DNA from: CAJQGY01 sp964523375
GTDB lineage: Bacteria; Pseudomonadota; Gammaproteobacteria; Magnimaribacterales; D2472
Reading direction: 5' to 3'
NCBI GenBank assembly: GCA_964523375.1
Contig: CAZFYG010000010.1
Coordinates: forward strand, 1 to 49,728
DNA: 49,728 bases
Part shown: positions 26,399 through 34,658 of the stretch, piece after piece
How the letters are laid out: each line of letters opens with the position of its first letter
Position numbering within the stretch: position 1 is the first letter of the stretch
Made by a program: the position numbers and the translations under genes
The notes under the pieces: generated by a model
What the model saw: only the letters and a program-made list of their open reading frames with translations
The model's database searches: none
Told to the model about the DNA's origin: nothing

Positions 26399-28960
26399 TA
26401 CTGCAGGAATCTCAGCTGAATTAGCACTTTCCACATAAGTCTCTATCTCATTAAAATTAAGATATTTGTATATATCATCAGATAAAGGATTTATGTCTTC
26501 CATATACTTTTGATACTCATCAGGTGTTGGAAGTCTTCCAATAATTGAAGATATTGCAGCAAGCTCTGCTGAAGCTAAGAAAACATTTGCACCGTCACCA
26601 AGTCTATTTGGGAAGTTCCTTGTAGAAGTCGAAACAACTGTAGAGTTTGCAAGCACCCTTGCTTGGTTACCCATACATAGTGAGCAGCCAGGAAGTTCGG
26701 TTCTTGCCCCTGATGTTCCAAAGACGTTATAAATTCCTTCTTCCATGAGTTGCTTCTCATCCATTTTTGTTGGAGGCACAACCCACAATCTTGCTTTAGT
26801 TTCATTGTATTTATTAAGCAAGGTTCCAGCAGCTCTAAAGTGACCTATATTAGTCATGCATGAGCCAATAAACACTTCTTGAATATCCGTATTAGCAACT
26901 TCTGATAACGGTTTAATATCATCAGGGTCGTTAGGGCAGGCAAGAAGAGGTTCAGTGATTTCATTTAAATCTATTTCTATAATCTCAGCATATTCTGCAT
27001 TTTCATCTGGTTCTAGGAGCTCTGGATTTTCTATCCATTCTTCCATAGCCTGTGCTCTTCTTTCTAATGTTTTTGCATCACCATATCCGCTGGCAATCAT
27101 CCATCTGAGCATGACAATATTTGATTTAAGGTACTCAATAATAGGCTCTTTATTAAGTCTTACCGTACAACCTGAGGCTGATCTTTCTGCTGAAGCATCT
27201 GATAATTCAAAGGCTTGCTCAATCTTCATATCGGGTAACCCTTCGATTTCAAGACATCTTCCAGAGAAGATATTCTTTTTACCTTCTTTGGCGACTGTAA
27301 GTAATCCTTTTTGTATAGCTGCGTATGGTATTGCATTAACAAGATCTCGAAGAGTAATGCCTGGTTGCATCTCCCCTTTAAATCTAACTAATACAGATTC
27401 AGGCATATCAAGTGGCATAACGCCTAACGTTGCAGCAAAAGCGACTAGTCCAGAACCTGCAGGAAAGCTAATGCCAATAGGGAATCTTGTGTGACTATCT
27501 CCACCTGTACCAACACCATCAGGTAAAAGCATTCTATTTAGCCATGAGTGGATAATTCCATCACCTGGTCTTAACGAGACTCCACCACGATTCATAATAA
27601 AGTCAGGAAGATTATGCTGTGTCTCTATATCAACTGGCTTAGGGTAAGCGGCTGTATGACAAAATGATTGCATAACTAAATCTGCAGAGAACCCAAGACA
27701 TGCTAATTCTTTTAGCTCATCCCTTGTCATTGGACCGGTAGTGTCTTGAGACCCAACGGTACTCATTCTAGGCTCACAATATGTACCAGGTCTAATACCA
27801 GAAACACCACAAGCTTTACCAACCATTTTTTGAGCTAATGTATATCCTTTATCAGATTCATCTTGGCTATCAGGCCTTCTAAAAATAGTAGTAGGTTCTA
27901 AGTCTAAGGCTTCTCTAGTTTTATCAGTTAACTGTCTTCCAATAATTAAAGGAATCCTTCCATTGGCTCTTACCTCATCAAGTAGAACTTCAGTTTTTAA
28001 TTCGAAGGTTGAAACAACTTCATTTGTATTGGCATCTAAAACCTTACCATTATGAGGCTCTAAGATAATTTCTTGGCCCATTTCCATATTTGAAACATCT
28101 AATTCGATAGGAAATGCTCCTGAGTCCTCTAGAGTATTAAAGAAGATTGGAGCAATTTTACTTCCAAAGCAAAAACCACCTTCTTTCTTGTTTGGAATGC
28201 ATGGAATTTCATCACCCATATGCCATAAGACTGAATTGGTAGCAGATTTCCTTGATGAACCAGTTCCAACAACATCACCAACAAACACCAAGGGATTTCC
28301 CTTTTTCTTTAACTCTTCAATGGTTTCCAATGGCTTATCTAAACCTTCTCTTGGCATTTTAAACATCGCTAGAGCATGCAATGGTATATCAGGCCTTGAC
28401 CATGCATCTGTTGCAGGTGATAAGTCATCTGTATTTATCTCACCAGGCACCTTGTATACAGTAAGCTTAACTTGCTCTGGAATATCCTGTTTACTTGTAA
28501 ACCATTTTCCTTCCGCCCATGCATTAATTACTTTTTTGGCATGCTGGTTAGTTTGCGATAATTCAAAGATTTCATTAAAGGCATCAAATATTAAAAGAGT
28601 TTTACTCAAAGCATCTGCTGCTGCATCACCTAGCTCATCTATTTTTAGACACTCAATAAGCGGCTGGATGTTATAACCACCTAGCATTGTTCCTAGAATA
28701 TTTACTGCCTCAAGTTTTGTTAAATGCGGGCTTGAAGACTCTCCGGTTGTAATATCTGCTAAGAATGCTGCTTTGACATAAGCTGATTGATCAACTCCAG
28801 CAGGTACTCTTTCTTTTAAAAGATGGAGTAGTAACTCTGATTCATCATGGCTAGATTTAAGCAAATCAACAAGTTGAGATGTTTGATCTGGGTCAAGTGG
28901 AAGAGGAGGGATATTCTGTTCGGCTCTTTCTTGTTCGTGTTTTTTGTATTCGTTTAGCAT
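26378..28960 (-). CDS. acnB: Aconitate hydratase B
   Basis: The main TCA-cycle aconitase, 860 residues (E. coli 865). It has the AcnB-specific N-terminal HEAT-like domain, then the swivelling domain, unlike AcnA. Cluster cysteines are Cys701 (GSCMTN) and Cys759/Cys762 (GCSLC). A strong ribosome binding site (CCGGAG, about eight bases before the ATG) supports the start. AcnB also hydrates 2-methyl-cis-aconitate in organisms using PrpD, so it probably completes the prpBCD cycle here. It converges on purF with an 8-base overlap and diverges from the gene at 29062 across 101 bases. Confidence 0.97.
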   Translation of the reverse strand: MLNEYKKHEQERAEQNIPPLPLDPDQTSQLVDLLKSSHDESELLLHLLKERVPAGVDQSAYVKAAFLADITTGESSSPHLTKLEAVNILGTMLGGYNIQPLIECLKIDELGDAAADALSKTLLIFDAFNEIFELSQTNQHAKKVINAWAEGKWFTSKQDIPEQVKLTVYKVPGEINTDDLSPATDAWSRPDIPLHALAMFKMPREGLDKPLETIEELKKKGNPLVFVGDVVGTGSSRKSATNSVLWHMGDEIPCIPNKKEGGFCFGSKIAPIFFNTLEDSGAFPIELDVSNMEMGQEIILEPHNGKVLDANTNEVVSTFELKTEVLLDEVRANGRIPLIIGRQLTDKTREALDLEPTTIFRRPDSQDESDKGYTLAQKMVGKACGVSGIRPGTYCEPRMSTVGSQDTTGPMTRDELKELACLGFSADLVMQSFCHTAAYPKPVDIETQHNLPDFIMNRGGVSLRPGDGIIHSWLNRMLLPDGVGTGGDSHTRFPIGISFPAGSGLVAFAATLGVMPLDMPESVLVRFKGEMQPGITLRDLVNAIPYAAIQKGLLTVAKEGKKNIFSGRCLEIEGLPDMKIEQAFELSDASAERSASGCTVRLNKEPIIEYLKSNIVMLRWMIASGYGDAKTLERRAQAMEEWIENPELLEPDENAEYAEIIEIDLNEITEPLLACPNDPDDIKPLSEVANTDIQEVFIGSCMTNIGHFRAAGTLLNKYNETKARLWVVPPTKMDEKQLMEEGIYNVFGTSGARTELPGCSLCMGNQARVLANSTVVSTSTRNFPNRLGDGANVFLASAELAAISSIIGRLPTPDEYQKYMEDINPLSDDIYKYLNFNEIETYVESANSAEIPAVNIVNPS

Positions 28961-29061
28961 AAGATTGTCTCCGGCTGCTATTTTACTCTTCTATGTAGTT
29001 GCTATCTACAAAATATCTAAAATAAATTTTCTAAAAAATAGGTTAAAATCTTTTACATATA

Positions 29062-29499
29062 ATGTTTAAAACAAGATCAACAACACCATGCCTCGGAATA
29101 TGTTCAACAACATATGGTGATGATGTTTGTAAGGGATGCAAAAGGTTTGTGCATGAAGTAATAAACTGGAATAAATACTCCTCATCTGAAAAAGAGGTAG
29201 TTAATTCTCGTCTAGAAGAGTTCAAAGTTCTCATTTTAAAAGAAAGGTTTTTAATTGAGGATCCTGATGCGTTTAAGCTCAAGTTAAATGAAAACGCTAT
29301 AAATTTTAATAATGCCTTAGATCCATTAACATGGGTTTTTGATTTATTAAGAGCAGCAGGCTCTCAACATCTAGATCTAAGTCAGTTTGGTATAAAAGTT
29401 CTAGCTGAATATGACCCGGGAAAGATCAAAGATGAAATTAATGATGAGCTTCTAAATCTTTCAGAAGCCCATCATCAGAGATATTTTAAAAAACTATAA
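29062..29499 (+). CDS. DUF1289-domain protein
   Basis: A 145-residue protein whose first 55 residues match DUF1289: STTPCLGICSTTYGDDVCKGC, with Cys10, Cys14, Cys23 and Cys26 spaced like a small metal-binding knuckle, then the family's helix with a conserved Trp and the run of charged residues. The remaining 90 residues are helical with no recognised domain. DUF1289 has no established function. It ends 6 bases from the convergent ferritin-like gene and diverges from acnB. The 101-base gap to acnB holds only AT-rich sequence and a weak TGTAG/CTACA inverted repeat near 28994-29010. Confidence 0.85.
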   Translation: MFKTRSTTPCLGICSTTYGDDVCKGCKRFVHEVINWNKYSSSEKEVVNSRLEEFKVLILKERFLIEDPDAFKLKLNENAINFNNALDPLTWVFDLLRAAGSQHLDLSQFGIKVLAEYDPGKIKDEINDELLNLSEAHHQRYFKKL

Positions 29500-29505
29500 C
29501 TGGTT

Positions 29506-29946
29506 TTAACCAAAGTCCTTTAACATAGCTTTGAGTTCTAAAGAGTGTTGCTCCTCCTCACCAATCAATCCTCTTGCATATTCTTCAAGATAGATAGATC
29601 TGTCAGCAACATGTTCTAAAAGCTTTTTATAAAGATTTAGTGCATGTATTTCGTGGTCTAAACTCTCACCTAAAATATCTTCAATTGAGTGTCTGTGTGT
29701 TTCTTTTATCTTTGCTATTTTTTGGCTTGGGTGACCATCTAAACCAACAATTAATTCACCAGCTTGTTGAGCATGCAACAATGATTCAGCTGCCTGCTCT
29801 TTTAAAAACGTAACTATAGGCAGTCTATATGGGCCACTTACCATCATTGCTGAATGGGTATACCTCACAACACCAGCCAGCTCATATTCCATAATTTCAT
29901 TTAAGATATTACATACTAATTCTGAATTTATTTCTTTCATTTCCAT
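29506..29946 (-). CDS. Bacterioferritin-like diiron protein without haem ligand
   Basis: A 146-residue four-helix ferritin-like protein. The ferroxidase-centre ligands of bacterioferritin are all present by alignment to E. coli Bfr: Glu22, Glu54, His58, Glu99, Glu131 and His134, with Tyr29 matching Tyr25. The residue after Glu54, which would be the haem-ligating Met52, is Ser55, so it should not bind haem. It may oxidise iron or peroxide, or store iron; being shorter than Bfr it could also be a Dps-like or rubrerythrin-like enzyme. GGGAG eight bases before the ATG supports the start, and a promoter lies upstream. I recognise the family, not a specific named gene. Confidence 0.85.
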   Translation of the reverse strand: MEMKEINSELVCNILNEIMEYELAGVVRYTHSAMMVSGPYRLPIVTFLKEQAAESLLHAQQAGELIVGLDGHPSQKIAKIKETHRHSIEDILGESLDHEIHALNLYKKLLEHVADRSIYLEEYARGLIGEEEQHSLELKAMLKDFG

Positions 29947-29979
29947 GAAAAACTCCCTTTAAATAGTGAATAAAAAGCT

Positions 29980-30008
29980 AATATAATAGATTTAGTATAA
30001 TATGTAAA
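29980..30008 (-). promoter_or_regulatory. Probable promoter of the ferritin-like gene
   Basis: On the minus strand TTTACA (30008-30003), 17-base spacer, TATATT (29985-29980), leaving a leader of roughly 27 bases with a ribosome binding site. Confidence 0.5.
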
Positions 30009-30028
30009 GCACTGATATTAGGTATTTT

Positions 30029-30047
30029 TTTAATGGTAATCGTTTAG
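30029..30047. promoter_or_regulatory. Weak Fur-box-like sequence upstream of the ferritin-like gene
   Basis: The 19 bases agree with the classical Fur box at 12 of 19 positions, centred on AATGGTAATCGTT, and lie about 20 bases upstream of the -35 element. In AT-rich DNA this degree of match can occur by chance. Confidence 0.25.
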
Positions 30048-30057
30048 ATAACTATTC

Positions 30058-30399
30058 TCATTTACCTTTATTCCCACTGATAGCTAGAGCTAGCTTAAAA
30101 CGCCAAAATAATAGAAAGGCTATAAGTGCATAAGCAATTTTTGCGCAGTGATACACTACTGGCAAACTGGTAAATTTAGCCAGCCACATGTAACCATCTG
30201 TCCTTTTCCAAACATAAATAAAAGCATCTACACCCGTTAACTCTTGTCCATCCTCAAAAACTACATGCAGTTTTTTTAAATATTTATCATCCATTTGGCT
30301 GCAGTCATCAAAAGATAATTCTGATCTTTTTTTGTAGTGCTTTATTTCATAATTACATATGGAGCACTGCTCATTGAATAAAACTTTTCCTTCCTTCAT
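30058..30399 (-). CDS. DUF393 (DCC-family) thiol-disulfide-like protein
   Basis: A 113-residue protein of the DUF393 family, named after the DxxCxxC motif; here LFNEQCSICNYE with Cys12 and Cys15 (the usual Asp is Asn-Glu). A hydrophobic stretch (about residues 80-100) may contact the membrane. Family members are thought to be thioredoxin-like, but no substrate is known. The final residues are basic. It lies upstream of the ferritin-like gene on the same strand but is separated by a promoter region of 111 bases. It diverges from the small gene at 30470. Confidence 0.82.
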   Translation of the reverse strand: MKEGKVLFNEQCSICNYEIKHYKKRSELSFDDCSQMDDKYLKKLHVVFEDGQELTGVDAFIYVWKRTDGYMWLAKFTSLPVVYHCAKIAYALIAFLLFWRFKLALAISGNKGK

Positions 30400-30469
30400 T
30401 TTAATATTTTACCAAATATCCATTTAATATATTTTTTAATACCAATAACTTATGCCAAAATAAATATAC

Positions 30470-30667
30470 ATGACAAAAGAAAAAGATTTTTTCAAATATT
30501 TCAAAGAAGGCTGGAATAAGATTCTTGGTAAAAAACAGGACAGGACCAAATTAAGATCTAAGAGTTTATTTAGAGCTGTTAATGGAATTCAAAATGTAGG
30601 CACCCCTCATGACTGGGAAGATTATGAGAAATACAAAAAGGAAATAGACAAAAATGAATCAAACTAA
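30470..30667 (+). CDS. Small hypothetical protein
   Basis: A 65-residue, highly charged protein (Lys/Glu/Asp-rich) without membrane segment or signal peptide. The first 22 residues could form an amphipathic helix (FFKYFKEGWNKIL). I do not recognise it. It overlaps the DUF2237 gene by 14 bases, which supports it as a real coding frame translated together with that gene. No ribosome binding site is evident before the ATG. Confidence 0.55.
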   Translation: MTKEKDFFKYFKEGWNKILGKKQDRTKLRSKSLFRAVNGIQNVGTPHDWEDYEKYKKEIDKNESN

Positions 30668-31022
30668 TATTTTTAACGAACCGATAGAGGAGTGCTGCTC
30701 TAATCCCATTACAGGTTACTTTAGGGATGGCTTTTGTCATACAGACAAGCATGACAGGGGGCTTCATATCGTATGTTCATTAATGACTGAAGACTTTCTT
30801 GGCTTTTCAAAGGTACGAGGCAATGATTTGTCTACACCTAGGCCTGAATTTAATTTTCCAGGTTTAAAAGAGGGTGATTCATGGTGTGTCTGTGCCGAAA
30901 GGTGGAAAGAGGCCTATGAGCATGGGTTTGCGCCAAAGGTGTATTTAAAAAAGACAAATAAAAAAGCTCTTACCGTTATAGATATTGAGATATTAAAACG
31001 ATTTGCAGTAGATATTAATTAG
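30654..31022 (+). CDS. DUF2237 family protein
   Basis: A 122-residue protein of the DUF2237 family: NPITGYFRDGFCHT near residue 18-31, DRGLHIVCSLMTEDFL, the STPRPEF segment and GDSWCVCAERW. The family is widespread, small and soluble, with conserved Cys, Arg and Asp residues suggesting an active or ligand site, but no activity is established to my knowledge. It overlaps the small gene at 30470 by 14 bases and ends 7 bases from the convergent umuC stop. Confidence 0.88.
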   Translation: MNQTNIFNEPIEECCSNPITGYFRDGFCHTDKHDRGLHIVCSLMTEDFLGFSKVRGNDLSTPRPEFNFPGLKEGDSWCVCAERWKEAYEHGFAPKVYLKKTNKKALTVIDIEILKRFAVDIN

Positions 31023-31029
31023 ACCTTTG

Positions 31030-32292
31030 CTACCTTGCAATTGGTAACTCATACCAGTTGGTTGTGTATTTAGGTGAAGTCATATTTTGTTTCATAGGCG
31101 ACCATTGGCTTGTGTTCTGTGATGCGTAATAAATCTGTGTTTCATAAGCATTCAATTTATCAATATATTTCATAAATCTTGAATCTTCTTTTGGTTCATT
31201 TGAGTCTTTAAACAGTGAATACTGTTTTGTCGATTCATTAGAAAATCTACTTAGTAATATCCCCGCTTTTGCATAGTCATAACCAGATCTATAGATAGGT
31301 AACAATGCTTTTTTTGCAGCCACCAAAATATCTCTTGTGTCATTTGTTGGAGTTGTAAGTTCAATTACTTTATAGCCTCTATGTTGAGGTTTGTGATCAC
31401 TAAAAGGGCTTGTTCTTACGAAGACTGAAACTTGAGAGCATTTTTGCTTTTCATCCCTTAATTTTTCGGCAGCCCTAACAGCGAAGTTGCTAACTATAGG
31501 CCTAAGAGTTTTTAAATCAGTCACTCTAGCACCAAAACTTCTACTAACAACAATTTGTTTTTTTGCTGATATGCTATCTTCTATATTCAAACATTTTTGC
31601 CCTCTAAGCTCCCTAACGGTTCTCTCTAGTACCACGCTAAATTTACGCTTAACATGTTGCGGATCGATGCTCGCCAGTTGAAGAGCATTGGTTATCTTTG
31701 CTCTATTCAAATGCTCTGTAAGTCTTCTTCCAACACCCCATACTTCATTCACTGGAGTATTGCGCAAAGCTTCTTTTATCTCTCTTGTTGTAGATATTCT
31801 ATGAACTTTCGTTGGTATTTTTAATCTTTTCACTTCATTTAAAGCTATCTTGGTTAGTGTTTTTGTTGGCGCTATTCCTATTCTTACTGGCACCCCAGTC
31901 CATTGCTTAATCAGAGCTCTCATATGGCAACTAAAATCATATAAATTATAGTTTTTATCTAGTGAGTCTAGTCCCAAAAAGGCCTCATCAATACTATAGA
32001 CCTCAATCTCTGGAACAAAGCCTTCCAGTATGTTCATGACCCGAGCTGACATGTCCCCATAAAAAGTGAAGTTGGACGAGAATACTTTGCCACCATGAGA
32101 TAGAAATGAATCTTTCACTTTAAACCAAGGTACGCCCATACCAATTCCCATTTTTTTTGCTTCTGCACTTCTAGCAATAACGCAACCATCATTATTGGAC
32201 AGAACAACTATAGGAACATTTTTTAAATCAGGTCGAAAAATTCTTTCACACGAAGCATAGAAGCTATCGCAATCTACCAAAGCTAACGCCAT
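31030..32292 (-). CDS. umuC: DNA polymerase V catalytic subunit UmuC
   Basis: Y-family translesion polymerase that copies past DNA lesions in the SOS response with UmuD'. The 420 residues match E. coli (422). Catalytic acids are Asp7 (VDCDSFYASCE) and Asp102/Glu103 (SIDEAF). The beta-clamp-binding motif QYSLF occupies residues 357-361, the same place as QLNLF in E. coli. The fingers, little-finger and C-terminal DUF4113-like region with the terminal WxxP segment are intact. Its ATG overlaps the umuD stop by one base. Confidence 0.96.
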   Translation of the reverse strand: MALALVDCDSFYASCERIFRPDLKNVPIVVLSNNDGCVIARSAEAKKMGIGMGVPWFKVKDSFLSHGGKVFSSNFTFYGDMSARVMNILEGFVPEIEVYSIDEAFLGLDSLDKNYNLYDFSCHMRALIKQWTGVPVRIGIAPTKTLTKIALNEVKRLKIPTKVHRISTTREIKEALRNTPVNEVWGVGRRLTEHLNRAKITNALQLASIDPQHVKRKFSVVLERTVRELRGQKCLNIEDSISAKKQIVVSRSFGARVTDLKTLRPIVSNFAVRAAEKLRDEKQKCSQVSVFVRTSPFSDHKPQHRGYKVIELTTPTNDTRDILVAAKKALLPIYRSGYDYAKAGILLSRFSNESTKQYSLFKDSNEPKEDSRFMKYIDKLNAYETQIYYASQNTSQWSPMKQNMTSPKYTTNWYELPIAR

Positions 32293-32720
32293 TAAAACTT
32301 ATTAATCGCTGCTGTAACAGTGCCTACTATTTCTAGTTCTTGGCCATGGTTTATAAAGATGGGAGGATAATCTGGGTTATCTGGCATTAGGCACATCTTC
32401 GGTTTCAACTTCAGTCTTTTACATACAAACTCACCGTCTATAGAGGCAACAACAATGCTGTTATGAGTTGGCTTAATACTTCTATCAACAACCAAAACCG
32501 CTTGATCAGTTATTCCAGAGCCAAGCATAGATTGTCCTTGAGCTCTTACTAAAAAAGTTGCAGCACCATTTTTTATAAGATGTTTGTTTAAGTCTATTGG
32601 GCTTTCAATATAGTCGCTTGCAGGGCTGGGGAACCCTGCATGCACAGACTCAAGAAAATAAGGGACAAATATTGCCGGCAGATTTTCTTCAGAAATTTTT
32701 CCGATATAGTTAACTTTCAT
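32292..32720 (-). CDS. umuD: UmuD, SOS-cleaved polymerase V accessory protein
   Basis: UmuD self-cleaves with RecA to UmuD', which activates UmuC. The 142 residues contain the cleavage site Ala28-Gly29 in HAGFPSP (Cys24-Gly25 in E. coli), Ser64 in GQSMLGS and Lys101 in CKRL, the Ser-Lys dyad. The ATG lies 10 bases downstream of a TATTAT that abuts the SOS box, the same spacing as in lexA, and has no ribosome binding site, so its mRNA leader is very short. Confidence 0.96.
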   Translation of the reverse strand: MKVNYIGKISEENLPAIFVPYFLESVHAGFPSPASDYIESPIDLNKHLIKNGAATFLVRAQGQSMLGSGITDQAVLVVDRSIKPTHNSIVVASIDGEFVCKRLKLKPKMCLMPDNPDYPPIFINHGQELEIVGTVTAAINKF

Positions 32721-32736
32721 AAGGATTTTTATAATA

Positions 32737-32752
32737 CTGTATAAATATACAG
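32737..32752. promoter_or_regulatory. LexA operator (SOS box) of umuDC
   Basis: CTG-TATAAATATA-CAG, a near-perfect match to the gammaproteobacterial SOS box. A minus-strand -10 (TATTAT, 32736-32731) abuts it toward umuD. On the other side TATAAA (32753-32758) faces the membrane genes at 32847. Confidence 0.93.
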
Positions 32753-32846
32753 TATAAATTAAACTACGACAATATATTTTTTATTTATCAGAGGGTGTGC
32801 AAAATTACTGCATCTCTATTGTAATAATTTTAGGTAAGATAGGTAT

Positions 32847-33326
32847 ATGTTTAACTTTTCCAAAGTGTTACCCAAGGTAGCCAACAATGAGCTCGATAGC
32901 CCAAAGATTGCCGTATGGGGGTTTATTTTATTTACTGCACTAATGACCTGGCGCTCAATAATACATATGTTTTTTGAATCCTATGGTTTTCATGGTATTG
33001 CAAACTTTGTTGTTTTAACCGGTGAGCCAGACCCTATGCCAATTATCTACAGGTTCTTTTCATTATGGGGCAGTGTTCAACTGATATTCTGTCTTGTTTG
33101 CTGGGTAGTAATTCTTAAATATAAATCTTTGATACCTCTTATGAGCGCATTTTGGATTTTAGAGTGGGGGCAAAGATTGTTTCTATATCCATTGATTAGA
33201 GAAGATATAACTTCTATTGGTGAATACACAACAAATATTACTCCAGGATACGATCTAGCTCCGCTTCCATTTGTGATAGCGGTAGCCGTATTTTTAATCT
33301 CAATAGCTAATAAGAAAGAAAGATAA
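32847..33326 (+). CDS. Multi-pass membrane protein, unknown function
   Basis: A 159-residue protein with four probable membrane helices (about 22-42, 70-90, 95-115 and 135-153). The loop between helices 1 and 2 contains SYGFHGIANFVVLTGEPDPM, and a WGQRLFLYPLIRE segment follows helix 3. I do not recognise the family. The gene ends 2 bases before the next membrane gene, so the two form a pair. A SOS box lies 95 bases upstream, but the region from 32753 to 32846 shows no clear promoter. Confidence 0.75.
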   Translation: MFNFSKVLPKVANNELDSPKIAVWGFILFTALMTWRSIIHMFFESYGFHGIANFVVLTGEPDPMPIIYRFFSLWGSVQLIFCLVCWVVILKYKSLIPLMSAFWILEWGQRLFLYPLIREDITSIGEYTTNITPGYDLAPLPFVIAVAVFLISIANKKER

Positions 33327-33328
33327 TT

Positions 33329-33955
33329 ATGAGAATTTGGACTTCTCTATTTATTGTTTACGGTTTATTTTTTACTTGGTATACAGATTTTGGCGGTAAG
33401 TTAAGTAACGATGAAATCAAATCTTATTATAGTAAATTTGAAAGCAACGCTTTAAAGGACGGCCGTGTTTTAGAGCCTCGAATAATGAAATTGCTGCAAG
33501 AGTTTATGCGAGAAGATTCAGGCAAGCAATTTATGATGGTCAATGTGATTGATATGTCTGAAAATCCAACGTTTCCAGATGGTACCGTGTCAGAGGAATC
33601 ATCAGACATGCTTATGAATGAGTATATAGAGCACATGTATGGAGAACTTTTTAAAAGAGCATCACATCCAGCCTTTATAGGTAATGTCGTGAATGATTCT
33701 ATGGATTTAGTGGGCATAGAAAATGCAGAAGTTTGGGAGACGGCCGCATTATTCAGATATAAAAGCAGGCGAGCTTTTTTAGAAATAGTCACTCATCCAC
33801 ATATGAATAGTAAACATAAATATAAGATTGCTGCATTGGAAAAAACGATAGCTTTTCCAGTAGAGACTCAGCTCTACTTAGGAGATCCAAGACTATTACT
33901 TGGCCTGATTTTCTTAATTATTGGTTTATTGGTCAGACCAATAGCTAGGAAATAG
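33329..33955 (+). CDS. Membrane-anchored protein with DUF1330-like domain, unknown function
   Basis: A 208-residue protein with hydrophobic segments at both ends (about 4-19 and 186-203) and a soluble middle. The middle has MVNVIDM at about 70-76 and FRYKSRRAFLEIVTHP at about 143-158, which recall the two beta-alpha-beta halves of DUF1330/EthD-like dimeric alpha-beta barrels; this is a fold guess only. The HPHMNSKHKYKIAALEK segment is distinctive. It follows the four-helix protein by 2 bases and probably works with it. Its last 11 bases overlap the convergent lpxH. Confidence 0.72.
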   Translation: MRIWTSLFIVYGLFFTWYTDFGGKLSNDEIKSYYSKFESNALKDGRVLEPRIMKLLQEFMREDSGKQFMMVNVIDMSENPTFPDGTVSEESSDMLMNEYIEHMYGELFKRASHPAFIGNVVNDSMDLVGIENAEVWETAALFRYKSRRAFLEIVTHPHMNSKHKYKIAALEKTIAFPVETQLYLGDPRLLLGLIFLIIGLLVRPIARK

Positions 33956-34658
33956 GGAATTTCTCTAGGTTATGACCATCACTAGTCAAAGTTAGCGACC
34001 AGCCGAAGTCACCCCAATCTCCAAGAACAATTCTTTTAGAAGAAGAAATTTCATGAATATTGGGCCTATGAGTGTGACCATGTATAAATAAATTGGGCTT
34101 ATGTTTTCTAATAAAATCTATTACCTCCTCATTGTTTACATCGGTAATCTCATTAGATTTTTCTGCTGTTGCCGCTTTACTATCGTCCCTTAAAGAAGCT
34201 GCAATTTGCAGACGTTCATCTAAACTTTTACTGAGAAAAGAGGTTTGCCAATCTTTACTACGAACCTCATTTCTAAATGCAATGTAGTCGATATCATCGG
34301 TGCATAAAAAGTCTCCATGGCTTAGTACTATCTTCTGCTCATCAATCATGAAAGAGAAGGGGTCAGGAAGAATCGTTATGCCCGTGTCTTTAGAAAATGA
34401 TTCTCCAATAAGAAAATCTCTATTTCCATGAATAAAAAAGGTTTCTGGTCCATTTGAGGTAAATTCAGATAGAGCTTCTTTAATCTGAGTATTGAAGGGA
34501 GAGTTGTCATCATCACCTATCCAGGTTTCAAACAGATCACCTAGAATATAAAAATGAGTACAAGCCTCTTTAGATTCATCTAAAAATCTTAAAAAGGCTT
34601 GAGTAAGTTCAGGGGTTTTTTCGCTTAAATGTAAATCTGAAATAAAGCAGTGCTTCAT
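33945..34658 (-). CDS. lpxH: UDP-2,3-diacylglucosamine diphosphatase
   Basis: LpxH releases UMP from UDP-2,3-diacylglucosamine to give lipid X in lipid A synthesis; it is a peripheral inner-membrane metallophosphoesterase. The 237 residues show FISDLHLSE (Asp8, His10), GDLFETWIGDD, HGNRDFL, SHGDFLCTDD and the C-terminal HGHTHRP. The ATG overlaps the cyclophilin stop as ATGA. The order ppiB-lpxH is shared with E. coli. Presence of LpxH confirms a Gram-negative envelope with lipid A. Confidence 0.95.
   Translation of the reverse strand: MKHCFISDLHLSEKTPELTQAFLRFLDESKEACTHFYILGDLFETWIGDDDNSPFNTQIKEALSEFTSNGPETFFIHGNRDFLIGESFSKDTGITILPDPFSFMIDEQKIVLSHGDFLCTDDIDYIAFRNEVRSKDWQTSFLSKSLDERLQIAASLRDDSKAATAEKSNEITDVNNEEVIDFIRKHKPNLFIHGHTHRPNIHEISSSKRIVLGDWGDFGWSLTLTSDGHNLEKFPIS

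Noticed and set aside
26955..27494. A 179-codon open frame on the plus strand inside acnB
   Set aside because: It is antisense to a clear aconitase B gene, with serine/isoleucine-rich low-complexity sequence typical of shadow frames.
28188..28676. A 162-codon plus-strand frame inside acnB
   Set aside because: It lies antisense to conserved acnB coding sequence and shows no recognisable domain.
28994..29010. TGTAG...CTACA inverted repeat between acnB and the DUF1289 gene
   Set aside because: A 5-base stem in AT-rich DNA is expected by chance; no matching repeat was noticed elsewhere.
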